A stretch of DNA of 64,000 nucleotides from Nodosilinea nodulosa PCC 7104 (GCF_000309385.1 NZ_JH976538.1:417749-481748), one strand, 5' to 3'; positions 26,706 through 35,620 are shown, counted from the stretch's first letter. Translations and numbers: made by a program. Notes: generated by a model not told the origin, from the sequence alone.

Positions 26706-27320
26706 ATGACAATATCCCTAATCGATCTTCCTAATGCAATCCCTGCCGAGGAACAACGGCTTGTGCTGGAGGGCATCACCTGGCAGCAGTACGATGCCCT
26801 AGTGGCTCTGTTTATGAACCAGTTCCCCGCACTGCGGATGACCTATCTGGAAGGCACCCTTGAACTCATGACCACCTCTCCCGAGCATGAACGTCTCAAA
26901 AAAATCATTGCTCGCCTAATCGAAGCCTTTGCCGAAGAACTGGACTTAGACCTCAATGGCTTCGGCTCTGCCACTTTCCGTAAAGAAGCCGCCGCCCGTG
27001 GCTTGGAGCCGGATGAATGCTATTGCCTGGGCGCACTGTACGAGGTACCAGACATTGCCCTGGAAATCGTTCTCACTAGCGGCGGCATCGATAAGTTGAA
27101 GGTTTATCAAGGCTTAGGGGTTAAAGAGGTCTGGTTCTGGGAGAATCAGCGCCTCAGCATCTACGGTCTGACGGCAGTGGGCGAGGATTACGAAGCTTTA
27201 CAGATGAGTCAGCTCTTACCACAACTCGATTTTGCTCTCTTGGCTAGCTATGTCGATAGCACCAGCCAAACCCAGGCGGTTAAAGCCTATCGTCAGGCGT
27301 TAAGGGAGAGCTTGTTGTAA
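26706..27320 (+). CDS. Uma2 family endonuclease-like protein
   Basis: About 204 residues from MTISLIDLPNAIPAEEQRLV. The Uma2 (DUF820) core is seen in YDALVALFMNQFPALRMTYL, TSPEHERLKKIIARLIEAFA, GLEPDECYCL and DIALEIVLTSGG. These give the PD-(D/E)XK-type acidic and lysine residues (YQGLGVKEVWFW). Uma2 proteins are abundant in cyanobacteria and predicted nucleases of unknown target. The ATG at 26706 is chosen because homology begins there. Confidence 0.85.
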   Translation: MTISLIDLPNAIPAEEQRLVLEGITWQQYDALVALFMNQFPALRMTYLEGTLELMTTSPEHERLKKIIARLIEAFAEELDLDLNGFGSATFRKEAAARGLEPDECYCLGALYEVPDIALEIVLTSGGIDKLKVYQGLGVKEVWFWENQRLSIYGLTAVGEDYEALQMSQLLPQLDFALLASYVDSTSQTQAVKAYRQALRESLL

Positions 27321-27340
27321 AGACAAGCCGGTTTACTCTC

Positions 27341-27505
27341 ATGATTTCGGAAGCCGACTATGAAAATGCCCTAGAGCGCATTCGTACTCTGATGGATGCT
27401 GCTCCAGATACTCCTGAGTTGGATGAATTAGATAGGTTGGCTACCCTGGTAGAAGCCTACGAAGAGCAGCACTACCCGATTGGCTTGCCAGACTCCGCTC
27501 CATAA
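27341..27505 (+). CDS. HigA-like N-terminal small protein
   Basis: 54 residues: MISEADYENALERIRTLMDA, APDTPELDELDRLATLVEAY and EEQHYPIGLPDSAP. It resembles the N-terminal helical part of HigA-type antitoxins but lacks the HTH domain, and no HigB toxin is next to it. Its stop lies three bases before the helicase start, so it may be translated with it. Probably a remnant or a mini-antitoxin. Confidence 0.55.
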   Translation: MISEADYENALERIRTLMDAAPDTPELDELDRLATLVEAYEEQHYPIGLPDSAP

Positions 27506-27508
27506 ACC

Positions 27509-30500
27509 ATGCCACCCCTACTAACGACCTACCCCTGGCGCATTAGCTACGCCAGCGACACCAGCAACCCCGTCGCCGACTTCTACATCCCTGCCCTCGA
27601 ACGCGCCACCCAGTACGATCGCAAATCCGGCTTCTTCAACAGCGCCATCCTCAGCCAGGTCGCCGGAGGGCTAGGGGCCTTCCTCCACAACCAAGGCCGC
27701 ATCCGTCTGATCATGAGCTGCCACCTCAGCCAATCCGACCTCCAAGCCATTCAGCAGGGCTACACCCTCCGCGATGCCGTCGCCGCCCGCCTCGATGCCA
27801 ACCTCACCCCACCCACCAACTTTGCCCAGCTCAAACGCCTCGAAATCCTTAGCTGGCTAATTCAGAGCGATCGCCTCGATATCCGCATCGCCATCCCCCT
27901 GCGCCACGATGGGCAACCCCTCGACCCTGACGAGGCCATCAACACTCACTACATCTACCACGAGAAAGTCTGCCTCTTCACCGACGCCGACGGCAACCAA
28001 ATCGCCACCACCGGCTCCAATAACGAGTCCAGCGGTGGCTGGAACTTCAATGTCGAATCGTTTCACGTTTTCTGCTCTTGGGAGGGCGATCGCGACCTGG
28101 CCCGCGTGCAAGAAGAAACCCTGCGCTTCGAGCAACACTGGCATAACCAAATCCCCAGTGTCCGGGTGTTTGAAGTGCCCGAAGCCGTCAAACGCAAGCT
28201 AATCCGCTACGCTCCACCCCAAAAGCCGACCTGGAACACCGACGACGAATTTAACCAGCGCCCCCTCACCAAGCAAGAGCGAGAACAGCTAGAAATACCT
28301 GACCCAGAGCCGGTTGAGGAAAAAGAGCCAGAGGCCCAGATCGATGAGTCTGCCCTGGCTAGGGAACGGGAGATGTTTCGGGCGATCGCCAACATCCACC
28401 AAGATCCCGGCTGCCTGAGCGCCTGCCTCAGCTCTATTCCCATCCAGCCCTGGCCCCACCAGATCAAAATCCTCAAACGCGCCGCCGCTGAATTTCCCCG
28501 CAGCTTTCTGATCGCCGATGAAGTTGGCTTGGGCAAAACCATCGAGACCGGGCTGATCCTCCGCTACCTGGTGGTCTCCCAAAAGGTCAAGCGCGTCCTC
28601 GTGCTGGCTCCCGCCAGCGTCCAGCCCCAGTGGCACGAAGAACTGCGCGAAAAATTCAACCTCCACTTCTGGAGCTACACCCAGGGCGAATTAAAAGATC
28701 CCTACGGTCAAACTACCCAGCCCACCGGCAACCCCTGGAATAGCCAAAACCTGATCCTCGCCTCTAGCCACCTGGTGCGTCGCCAGGAGCGGATGCAAGA
28801 ACTGCTCGATGCCGAACCCTGGGATCTGGTCATCCTCGACGAGGCCCACCACGCCCGCCGCAAATCGCCCCAGGCCCGCAAAGACACCCCCAACCGCCTG
28901 CTGCAACTGCTGGAGCAGCTGCGCGACAAAACTAAAGCGCTGATTTTGCTATCGGCCACGCCGATGCAAATTGACCCCATCGAAGTCTTTGACCTGCTGC
29001 ATGTGCTGGGCCTACAAGGCCACTGGGCCTACGGCGACACCTTCTGCGACTACTTCGCTTCCCTCGATAGCAAGCCCGATCGCCATCTGCTCAACTTTTG
29101 GCAAACGATGTCTGCCGACTACTTTGCCCGTGGCGGCCAGCCCTGCCCTCGGCTTCAGCAGCACCTCCATCAGCAAGACCGCATGCTGGCCAGCCGAGTG
29201 GAAGATGCTTGGCGGGGGCGGCTGAAAATAACCATCAACGATCGCCTCTTCCTGCAAGATGAGGCCTTTCTCGCCGCCTCCCTGCAATTCCTCTCGACCA
29301 ATACCCCCCTCAAAGACATGATGTTCCGCCACACACGGGACACCCTACGCGAGTACTACCGCCTCGGCCTGCTGGAAAAAGACGTGCCCCGCCGCGAGGT
29401 GTGTGACAACGCCATTACCCTAGAACCCACCCGCGAAGCCGACCTCTACCGCCAGGTGAGCGACTACGTGCGCCACTTCTACCGCCTGGCCCAAAAGGAA
29501 CAGCGCAAAGCCCTGGGCTTTTTGATGACCCTCTATCGCAAGCGGTTGACCAGTTCCTTCTACGCCATTCAGCAATCGCTCCAGCGGCGGCTCGACTCCC
29601 TCCTCACCCAGCAGGGCAGCGGCCTCACTGCTGACGACCTGGCGGATCTAGACGATGCCGACGATGCGGTAATCGAAGGGCTAGAGGGCTACATGGAGCC
29701 TGTAGACCCCCGCGAAATCGAGCACCTAGAAGCCCTGCTGCGGCAGTTTGAGAACACTGGGGAAGACACCAAGCTGACCCACTTCATCGCCACCTTGCGA
29801 CAGGAGTTGGTGAACCGGGAAAGTGCGATCGCCTTCACTCAGTACACCGACACCATGGATTTTCTGCGAGAGCAACTGCGGGAACTCTACGGCAGCCAGG
29901 TAGCCTGCTACTCTGGGCGCGGCGGCGAACTGTGGCGCGATGGCCAGTGGGCGATCGTGCCCAAGGAGCTGATCAAAACACGGTTTCGCGATGGCGAGAT
30001 CAAAATCCTGCTCTGCACTGAATCCGCCAGTGAGGGCCTGAACCTGCAAACCTGCGGGGTGCTGTTTAACTACGACCTGTCCTGGAACCCCATGCGGGTG
30101 GAGCAGCGCATTGGCCGCATTGACCGCATTGGGCAGCGTTACCCTACAGTCACCATCCACAACTTCTACTACGACGGCACGGTGGAGGCGAAGGTGTATC
30201 GGAAATTGCGCGATCGCATTGGAGCCTTTGAATCTGTCGTCGGCAACCTTCAACCCATCCTGGCCCAGGTGCCCACCTTCATCGAACGGGCCACCATGAG
30301 CGTCGATGCTGAGGAAGAAGACGTGCTGCTCTCTGAGTTCGACAATGTCCTATCGGCTCCGCCCCAGCGACCAGCCCTTGATGACATGGTGAAGCGCGAT
30401 GTAGAGGCCGACCTGCACGACATTCGGCGACCGCTGCCTCTTACCGCCATAAGCCTGGAGACTGTGGAAGCAACATTTACCCAGTCGAACCTCCTCAAAG

Positions 30501-30679
30501 CTAAAGGGATTCACTTCTCTCAATTAGAGCTGGAGGTGTGGACACTCACCACTGGTCAGCGCACCTATTCTGTGACGTTCAAACCAGAGGTGTTTGGAGA
30601 AAAACCCTCTCTACGCTTGATGACTTGGGGCGATCCTCTCTTCCAATCCTTGCTGGCGGCAAGTCAAGATTGCCCGTAA
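27509..30679 (+). CDS. PLD-SNF2 DNA helicase of an anti-phage system
   Basis: 1,056 residues. The N-terminal PLD-like domain has an H151-x-K153 motif in YIYHEKVCLF and an ATTGSNNESSGG loop. The SNF2 helicase follows: DEVGLGKTIETG with K343, DEAHH at 444-448, LLSATPMQ, and the C-terminal motif VI QRIGRIDRIGQR. Such fusions resemble the helicase of DISARM-related and DUF499/DUF1156 loci. It probably translocates on DNA and couples to nuclease or remodelling activity. It ends the island. Confidence 0.9.
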   Translation: MPPLLTTYPWRISYASDTSNPVADFYIPALERATQYDRKSGFFNSAILSQVAGGLGAFLHNQGRIRLIMSCHLSQSDLQAIQQGYTLRDAVAARLDANLTPPTNFAQLKRLEILSWLIQSDRLDIRIAIPLRHDGQPLDPDEAINTHYIYHEKVCLFTDADGNQIATTGSNNESSGGWNFNVESFHVFCSWEGDRDLARVQEETLRFEQHWHNQIPSVRVFEVPEAVKRKLIRYAPPQKPTWNTDDEFNQRPLTKQEREQLEIPDPEPVEEKEPEAQIDESALAREREMFRAIANIHQDPGCLSACLSSIPIQPWPHQIKILKRAAAEFPRSFLIADEVGLGKTIETGLILRYLVVSQKVKRVLVLAPASVQPQWHEELREKFNLHFWSYTQGELKDPYGQTTQPTGNPWNSQNLILASSHLVRRQERMQELLDAEPWDLVILDEAHHARRKSPQARKDTPNRLLQLLEQLRDKTKALILLSATPMQIDPIEVFDLLHVLGLQGHWAYGDTFCDYFASLDSKPDRHLLNFWQTMSADYFARGGQPCPRLQQHLHQQDRMLASRVEDAWRGRLKITINDRLFLQDEAFLAASLQFLSTNTPLKDMMFRHTRDTLREYYRLGLLEKDVPRREVCDNAITLEPTREADLYRQVSDYVRHFYRLAQKEQRKALGFLMTLYRKRLTSSFYAIQQSLQRRLDSLLTQQGSGLTADDLADLDDADDAVIEGLEGYMEPVDPREIEHLEALLRQFENTGEDTKLTHFIATLRQELVNRESAIAFTQYTDTMDFLREQLRELYGSQVACYSGRGGELWRDGQWAIVPKELIKTRFRDGEIKILLCTESASEGLNLQTCGVLFNYDLSWNPMRVEQRIGRIDRIGQRYPTVTIHNFYYDGTVEAKVYRKLRDRIGAFESVVGNLQPILAQVPTFIERATMSVDAEEEDVLLSEFDNVLSAPPQRPALDDMVKRDVEADLHDIRRPLPLTAISLETVEATFTQSNLLKAKGIHFSQLELEVWTLTTGQRTYSVTFKPEVFGEKPSLRLMTWGDPLFQSLLAASQDCP

Positions 30680-30707
30680 GAGTAAGTAGGCAACTGGATA
30701 TAAGTCC

Positions 30708-30941
30708 TCAAACCAGCTTAGTTTCCTCCATCAACCCCTGATACCGCTCTGGCAGAGTCCCCTCTTGCCAGAGCTTTTCCATAATGGCATCGCGCATCCA
30801 TGCCGTCCGGTTCTCCTTCTCCCGCATCAGCGCGTCAATATCCTCCGGCAACCTGACGCAGAGGGGCCGCTCCGCCATGGCCACCTCGCCCTGCTGCTGG
30901 AAGCGGGTCAAATAATCTCTGCGGGGAGCCTCATCACTCAT
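30708..30941 (-). CDS. ribbon-helix-helix-like small protein
   Basis: About 77 residues from MSDEAPRRDYLTRFQQQGEV, with a CopG-like PLCVRLPEDIDALMREKENR strand-helix and WMRDAIMEKLWQEG. This pattern suits ribbon-helix-helix DNA-binding antitoxins or copy-control proteins. It is convergent with the helicase gene. An upstream in-frame start at 30977 is less likely. Function unconfirmed. Confidence 0.55.
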   Translation of the reverse strand: MSDEAPRRDYLTRFQQQGEVAMAERPLCVRLPEDIDALMREKENRTAWMRDAIMEKLWQEGTLPERYQGLMEETKLV

Positions 30942-31335
30942 TGCCGGAAAACTCCACAGTTGGGTGGCTTGAATCATCCCAAGTATACGAGGCTTTAACC
31001 ATCCTCGGCTATTGATCAGTGGGGCTTATCGGTCGACCAATTTTTCCCCGAAATTGATCAGAAACTCTCATCAAAAAACCTGTAAAACCCCTTCTCTGAA
31101 ACCCATAACCCGCGTATACATGGGCTATACTAAAAAGTAAGGAAAAGAACAGGACGCCGGAGCCACAAAGTACGGGGAACCTGCTGATACCGCAGCCGCC
31201 GGAGCTGATTCCGATGTCCCACACGACTGAAAACTGACCAAGTCCAACCTTCACCTTCACTTGCATACGGTGATGCCCCGGAGCGCTACCAACAACCACC
31301 GGGGCACTGCCGGATTCACTTTCATTTTGGGAGAA
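30942..31335 (+). other. leader region with a stem-loop, no gene
   Basis: About 390 bases at the left boundary of the plasmid-like block. A TATACT near 31126 could be a -10 box. A stem GCCCCGG/CCGGGGC lies at 31275-31305, about 30 bases before the next gene, and could control translation or end transcription. No ORF is supported. Confidence 0.4.
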
Positions 31336-31611
31336 ATGACCGTGTTACCTGCATTCACTGATTCTATCCAAACCGAGATGGCCCAGCAGGCTGAGGCCGC
31401 CTACGCCGAGCGCTATCTCGATGGCAGCACCGATGCTGCCATGGGTCGCCTGCCGGAATATGCCCACGACGCTTATCTGGAAGGCTACGTCGCCAAGCTC
31501 AAGGAGTTGCCCAAAGACCCTCTTGGGCGGTTAATCCACTATTCGCCCAGGCAGCACTTCGCCTTTGGCTATGTGGATAGCCCTAACCCCTGTGGCTGTG
31601 ACGAGTTCTAG
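31336..31611 (+). CDS. hypothetical plasmid protein with C-terminal DEF tail
   Basis: 91 residues from MTVLPAFTDSIQTEMAQQAE; GGGAGAA lies directly before the ATG. The sequence is helical (YAERYLDGSTDAAMGRLPEY, AHDAYLEGYVAKLKEL) and ends NPCGCDEF. The last residues resemble the FGYDEF tail of the next gene. No family is recognised. Confidence 0.55.
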   Translation: MTVLPAFTDSIQTEMAQQAEAAYAERYLDGSTDAAMGRLPEYAHDAYLEGYVAKLKELPKDPLGRLIHYSPRQHFAFGYVDSPNPCGCDEF

Positions 31612-31687
31612 GCCGATCCATTCCTATTCACCGGGGCAGAGCTAGGGCTTTGCCCTCTTCACTTCACACCATTTAAGGAGACTTGCC

Positions 31688-32533
31688 ATGACCACGTCAA
31701 CGACCGTAACCCCCGCGGCTCAAAACGGCCACAATCCCCACGCTGCTGAAACGTTGGTTGCCTCAGAGCACGACGAGTTCGATGCGGCGGAGTACGAGGA
31801 CGGGCGCGAGTCCTTGCCCTACCTGCAAATGCTGAATTATCAAGACCCCAATCAGGCAGGCTTTTTCATCACGGCTGAAAATATGGCCGCGTCTTTCTTT
31901 GTCCCCAACGAAGATTGGACGCTGCATACCGCTACCTTTCAGCGCGGAGAAACCGCTGAAGGCTATCGCTCTTTACTGGCCCGGCTGCTGATTCTAGGCA
32001 AGTCCAAGCTGACCATGTACAACCGTGACAGCGGTGAGTTCATCGGTGACTTTCAGAAGTCCACCTACGATCGCACTATCCATTTGCTGAAGCAGCGCTA
32101 TCTGGTCTACCTGATTACCAAAGATAAGCAGCTGATGCACGAATCTCCGCTGATGCTGACCACCAAGGGCTCCTTCTGCGGCAGCTTTGGCGATACCGTG
32201 CGGGCATTCCACAGCGATATGAGCAAGGCTTACGGGGAAGCCACCGGAGCCAAGAAATCTCGGGGCGATCGCTTCATGGCGCTGTCGGTGCTGGCGGTGC
32301 GGGTGCAGCCAGCACTCAAGGGCAAGGAGAAAAAGTCCTGGGTCTGCTCCGTAGCAGGTTACGGGCAACCTACTGCCGACAACTGGAAGTCCTACTTTGT
32401 CGGCTACGACGAGGCGATCAAAGCGCGCATCTTGCGTGACTTCGAGACCTGGGCTGATTTTGGCAAGGGCGCGATGAATCCCCCTGCCCAAAGCCCAGCG
32501 GATGAGCCCGCCTTTGGCTACGACGAATTCTAA
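31688..32533 (+). CDS. DUF5895-type plasmid protein
   Basis: 281 residues. After a disordered acidic N-terminus comes LPYLQMLNYQDPNQAGFFIT, then SKLTMYNRDSGEFIGDFQK and YLVYLITKDKQLMHESPLML. The pattern fits DUF5895 proteins of cyanobacterial plasmids, by recollection of the family only. It ends with the acidic tail PAFGYDEF, like tails that recruit partners in single-strand binding proteins. AAGGAG precedes the ATG. A replication or ssDNA role is a guess. Confidence 0.55.
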   Translation: MTTSTTVTPAAQNGHNPHAAETLVASEHDEFDAAEYEDGRESLPYLQMLNYQDPNQAGFFITAENMAASFFVPNEDWTLHTATFQRGETAEGYRSLLARLLILGKSKLTMYNRDSGEFIGDFQKSTYDRTIHLLKQRYLVYLITKDKQLMHESPLMLTTKGSFCGSFGDTVRAFHSDMSKAYGEATGAKKSRGDRFMALSVLAVRVQPALKGKEKKSWVCSVAGYGQPTADNWKSYFVGYDEAIKARILRDFETWADFGKGAMNPPAQSPADEPAFGYDEF

Positions 32534-32545
32534 ACCCCCTTCCCA

Positions 32546-32577
32546 CAGCCCGGAGACGTTTCTTCGGGCTGTTTTCT
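32546..32577 (+). terminator. intrinsic terminator after the DUF5895-type gene
   Basis: A stem CAGCCCG/CGGGCTG with a 12-base loop is followed by TTTTCTT. It lies 12 bases after the stop at 32533. Confidence 0.7.
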
Positions 32578-32601
32578 TGATCCCCCTCAGAGGACTTCAC
32601 C

Positions 32602-32814
32602 ATGTCACTGCCCTACGAAGACGACCTCAAAGCTCTGATTGGTGGTCAGGTGTGCCACGCGGCCCTGAGCCAGGATGGCTATCCCTACCTGATCATCACT
32701 AAGACCGACGAATCCCGAGTCTTCTACGTAATTGCCCAGTGTGATGCCGAGGGCAACGGCCCTGGGTTTTTGCAGCTGAACGAACAGCCAGGCCGCGTCG
32801 CCGAGTATCCATAA
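32602..32814 (+). CDS. small hypothetical protein
   Basis: 70 residues starting MSLPYEDDLKALIGGQVCHA, a small beta-rich protein (GYPYLIITKTDESRVFYVIA). CAGAGGAC lies before the ATG. No family is recognised. It is one of a series of single genes separated by stem-loops. Confidence 0.5.
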   Translation: MSLPYEDDLKALIGGQVCHAALSQDGYPYLIITKTDESRVFYVIAQCDAEGNGPGFLQLNEQPGRVAEYP

Positions 32815-32846
32815 CTCCCCTCACGACTCTTCATTCGGGGTCAATC

Positions 32847-34115
32847 ATGCTATCCCCCAAAACCTGGTATGCCCTGGCGTTTGTTCTTGAGCCAGGGCTG
32901 TTTTTGTTCAAGCAACTGCTGCTTCACCGCTACCTCCATATCCTGAACTGGGGCATGGGGGTGGAGAGCACCGCGATTCTGCTGCGCTGGCTGCTGGAGC
33001 CGGAGCAGCGACCGTTCGCCAATCTCTCAGACCTGGTGGTGCTTGCCGCTCAAACGGGTGATGAGATGCCCTACACTCAGACGCTCTGTGAAACCTACCT
33101 ATTTCCCCTACTGCGACAGCACCGCGTTCGCGTGGTGCAGGTGGCCAAAGCCTCCGCCAGCAAGCGCGACGGCTATGTGGTTCTCTCTGATACCCGAACG
33201 CCCAAGACACTGCATATCGAGGGCTATTTCAAGCTTAGCCAGAACCTGCTGCTCTCCGGCACGGTGCCGCGATTGGGACGGCCCCACATCTGCGCTCAGC
33301 GCTGGAAAGGGGAAGTGCTCGATGCGTGGCTCACTGATCACATCGACGATGCCTTTGGCCCCTATCTGGGCTACAACTGCGAAGAGTCGAAGCGGGTCGC
33401 CAAGTCCGATGGCTATAGCTGCCGGGGCTTTGACTACATTTATCCCCTGGTGGAATGGGGCTGGAGCCGAGACGATTGCCTCCAGTACCTCTACCGCCAG
33501 TGGGGCATCTGGTTTGCGAAATCAGCCTGTAGCTTTTGCCCCTTTCAAGATTGTGGCACGGCGGTCGAGCGGTTCCAGCGAGACCCCGATGCCGCAGCCC
33601 AAGCCCTGCTGATGGAGCAGAATGCCCTGGCCCACAATCCCCGGATGCATCTGTTTTCTTCAGGAACCGCCTACGGGCTGGTGGTGAAGCACAACCTTCA
33701 GGCCGTGCTGGAGCGCTACGAAGAACGGCTGGCCCAAGAAACCTGGGCGTTGTACCACGTCTACCGGATCTATCGGCAGTTGCCAGTCAAAGACAAGCCT
33801 GGAAAGTTTCGCATCGATGCCGATCGCTACAACGGTGTGGTGACAACGGGTAATCGCACTTACATCGACTCCTGCCTGAGCGAACTGGCTCAGCGCCACG
33901 GCAAACCTGTAATTGCCCAGCACGGTCAACGTTTCTACGTCCACGAACGAGTTGAGAAGCAGTATCCCGCCTGGGAAGAGTTCTTTGTTGCCACCATTCA
34001 TCAGGCCGAGGACAAGTGCCGCAACCTGAAGCGTTTCAGAGAACGCTGGTATGCCTTAACCGGCGACACCATTGAGCTGAAGTTCGGAGAATCCCTCCAG
34101 CTTTCGCTTCTGTAA
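32847..34115 (+). CDS. PAPS-reductase-like PP-loop ATPase
   Basis: 422 residues. LHILNWGMGVESTAILLRWL is a variant PP-loop (SGGxDS-like) that binds ATP. VVLAAQTGDEMPYTQ, the ICAQRWKGE segment and the cysteine cluster KSACSFCPFQDCG recall PAPS-reductase/DndC-like enzymes of phages and plasmids. Such proteins activate sulfur or thiolate chemistry on nucleotides or DNA. Substrate unknown. The first 25 residues are poorly supported, and the start could be later. Part of the plasmid-like block. Confidence 0.7.
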   Translation: MLSPKTWYALAFVLEPGLFLFKQLLLHRYLHILNWGMGVESTAILLRWLLEPEQRPFANLSDLVVLAAQTGDEMPYTQTLCETYLFPLLRQHRVRVVQVAKASASKRDGYVVLSDTRTPKTLHIEGYFKLSQNLLLSGTVPRLGRPHICAQRWKGEVLDAWLTDHIDDAFGPYLGYNCEESKRVAKSDGYSCRGFDYIYPLVEWGWSRDDCLQYLYRQWGIWFAKSACSFCPFQDCGTAVERFQRDPDAAAQALLMEQNALAHNPRMHLFSSGTAYGLVVKHNLQAVLERYEERLAQETWALYHVYRIYRQLPVKDKPGKFRIDADRYNGVVTTGNRTYIDSCLSELAQRHGKPVIAQHGQRFYVHERVEKQYPAWEEFFVATIHQAEDKCRNLKRFRERWYALTGDTIELKFGESLQLSLL

Positions 34116-34136
34116 ACCCGTTCAATCTTTGCCACC

Positions 34137-34170
34137 GCCCTTGATGACACCCATCGGGGGCTTTTCTTTT
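34137..34170 (+). terminator. intrinsic terminator after the PP-loop gene
   Basis: A GCCC/GGGC stem with extended pairing is followed by TTTTCTTTT, ending 11 bases before the next start. Confidence 0.6.
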
Positions 34171-34181
34171 GGAGATGTTCT

Positions 34182-34682
34182 ATGTCATCTATACCGATTG
34201 AAGCTGCCCCAGTCCGAGATTTCAACGTCCCAGCCCTGATTGATTGCCTGGGCAACTTCTCCGATGCCTACTTTGATGCCACCTGGATGCATCTGAGTGT
34301 GGAGGAGGCTGAAGCGCTGGCGGCGTTGCTGATTCATCAGCTCACGCGATCGCTCTCCGGCAAGCTGCTTGCCGCCTACCTCCACGCCCTGCGTTCTGGG
34401 GAAAGCCTTGATTTGCCCCCGATCAAGATTCGCGTTCGGCACCCAATGCGATGCTTACCACTTGATTTTCCTGGCGAAGCGCCGTTGCCGGTATTTCTCT
34501 ATGGCGACCCTGTCCGCTGGACTGCCGATACCCTGACGACCGGCACCGTCATCGGGCGCTACTTTGCCTATGCCCACCACCGGGGCTGCTGGGCCTGGAA
34601 CTACCTGATCTGGCTCAATGACCTCACCGGCCAGGTACTCGCCGATAGCGCCTGGGAAGACGACCTGGAGGCAATGCCATGA
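34182..34682 (+). CDS. hypothetical plasmid-type protein
   Basis: 166 residues from MSSIPIEAAPVRDFNVPALI. Helical segments in the first half (EEAEALAALLIHQLTRSLSG) and a beta-rich second half (GTVIGRYFAYAHHRGCWAWN). No recognised domain. Its stop overlaps the start of the next gene (ATGA), so the two are coupled. Confidence 0.5.
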   Translation: MSSIPIEAAPVRDFNVPALIDCLGNFSDAYFDATWMHLSVEEAEALAALLIHQLTRSLSGKLLAAYLHALRSGESLDLPPIKIRVRHPMRCLPLDFPGEAPLPVFLYGDPVRWTADTLTTGTVIGRYFAYAHHRGCWAWNYLIWLNDLTGQVLADSAWEDDLEAMP

Positions 34683-35008
34683 CGCGCCCCTTGACTGATC
34701 GGGACTTACAGCTAATCCAACTCTATGCCCGCTGTCGCCTGGGCCTCTCGCCCCAAGCCTTCTACAGCAAGTGGGGCGTCAGCCACGAACTCATCGCCGC
34801 TATTTGCTCACGATCTCCCGTCACCGTGCATCGCTGGTTTTTACAGGGGCAAGACTATCGCGCCCCTAGCGCCAGCGATCTCAGGCATTTAGCCTTGATG
34901 GATTTCATGCTGGAGCACTTCGAGATGATGCCGTCAGACCTCATGGCCATGCTCTGCGCTGGAGTCGCCCTCAACGCATCCGAAGAATTCAGGGACACGA
35001 GCACATAA
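34679..35008 (+). CDS. helix-turn-helix-like hypothetical protein
   Basis: 109 residues. QAFYSKWGVSHELIAAICSR followed by SPVTVHRWFLQGQDYRAPSA looks like a helix-turn-helix with a tryptophan-containing recognition helix. The rest (LALMDFMLEHFEMMPSDLMA) is helical. A DNA-binding or plasmid control role is plausible. Confidence 0.55.
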   Translation: MTRPLTDRDLQLIQLYARCRLGLSPQAFYSKWGVSHELIAAICSRSPVTVHRWFLQGQDYRAPSASDLRHLALMDFMLEHFEMMPSDLMAMLCAGVALNASEEFRDTST

Positions 35009-35021
35009 GCCCGTTTTTTTC

Positions 35022-35045
35022 AATATCCAACGGATATTTCTTTCC
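35022..35045 (+). terminator. weak intrinsic terminator
   Basis: A stem AATATCC/GGATATT with an AAC loop (35022-35038) is followed by TCTTTCC after the stop at 35008. The stem is AT-rich, so termination may be weak. Confidence 0.4.
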
Positions 35046-35122
35046 GAAATTTCGTTGCCTAGGGTGAGCGAATGATCCTGAATCGCTCACCTCAACGCCT
35101 ATGCAATCGAGGTCTTTACACC

Positions 35123-35620
35123 ATGCTTCAACCATGTCAGATCGGCTCGGAAGGTCACCGAGTCGCCGCCGAGATTCAGCGCATTCAGAGTGCCCTTCAT
35201 CAGGTTGGCTTTCGCACGCGCAAACAGCCCAAGCAGCCGATTTGGTCGATTACAGCCCCTGATGCTCAAAGCTACCGGCTCAGCTTTCAGCCCGTCCCCA
35301 TTAGTGGCTGGGTGCTGCATCCCATTGATGAAAGTCCAGTTCGACAGCAAATCACCGAAATTGTCCAGTCGGTGCTGGCTCCCGAGCGGGTGTCCTGGCG
35401 ACAGGTGCTGATTTTAGAAACCGAGCTGCATCCTGATTGTCGGCCTTGGGCGATCGTGATGATTCGAGACGCCGTGCAGCGATCGGTCATTACTCGCTTT
35501 CGAAATCGGCAGGATGCTGATGATCACCTCAGGGTAATTCGTCGGCACATGCCTCAAAGCGTGTTTGAGGTGGTTTTTGATCCGTCTGAATATCCCATAG
35601 GAGTTAGTACACCTGTATGA
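35123..35620 (+). CDS. hypothetical protein
   Basis: About 165 residues from MLQPCQIGSEGHRVAAEIQR (an upstream ATG at 35072 extends it by 17 residues). The sequence has helix-strand alternation and a conserved-looking WAIVMIRDAVQRSVITRFRN. No family is recognised. It is followed closely by the broken acetyltransferase gene, whose 5' part overlaps its stop in another frame. Confidence 0.5.
   Translation: MLQPCQIGSEGHRVAAEIQRIQSALHQVGFRTRKQPKQPIWSITAPDAQSYRLSFQPVPISGWVLHPIDESPVRQQITEIVQSVLAPERVSWRQVLILETELHPDCRPWAIVMIRDAVQRSVITRFRNRQDADDHLRVIRRHMPQSVFEVVFDPSEYPIGVSTPV

Noticed and set aside
29726..30253. A 175-codon ORF opposite the helicase gene
   Set aside because: It mirrors the helicase C-terminal motifs and has no independent features.
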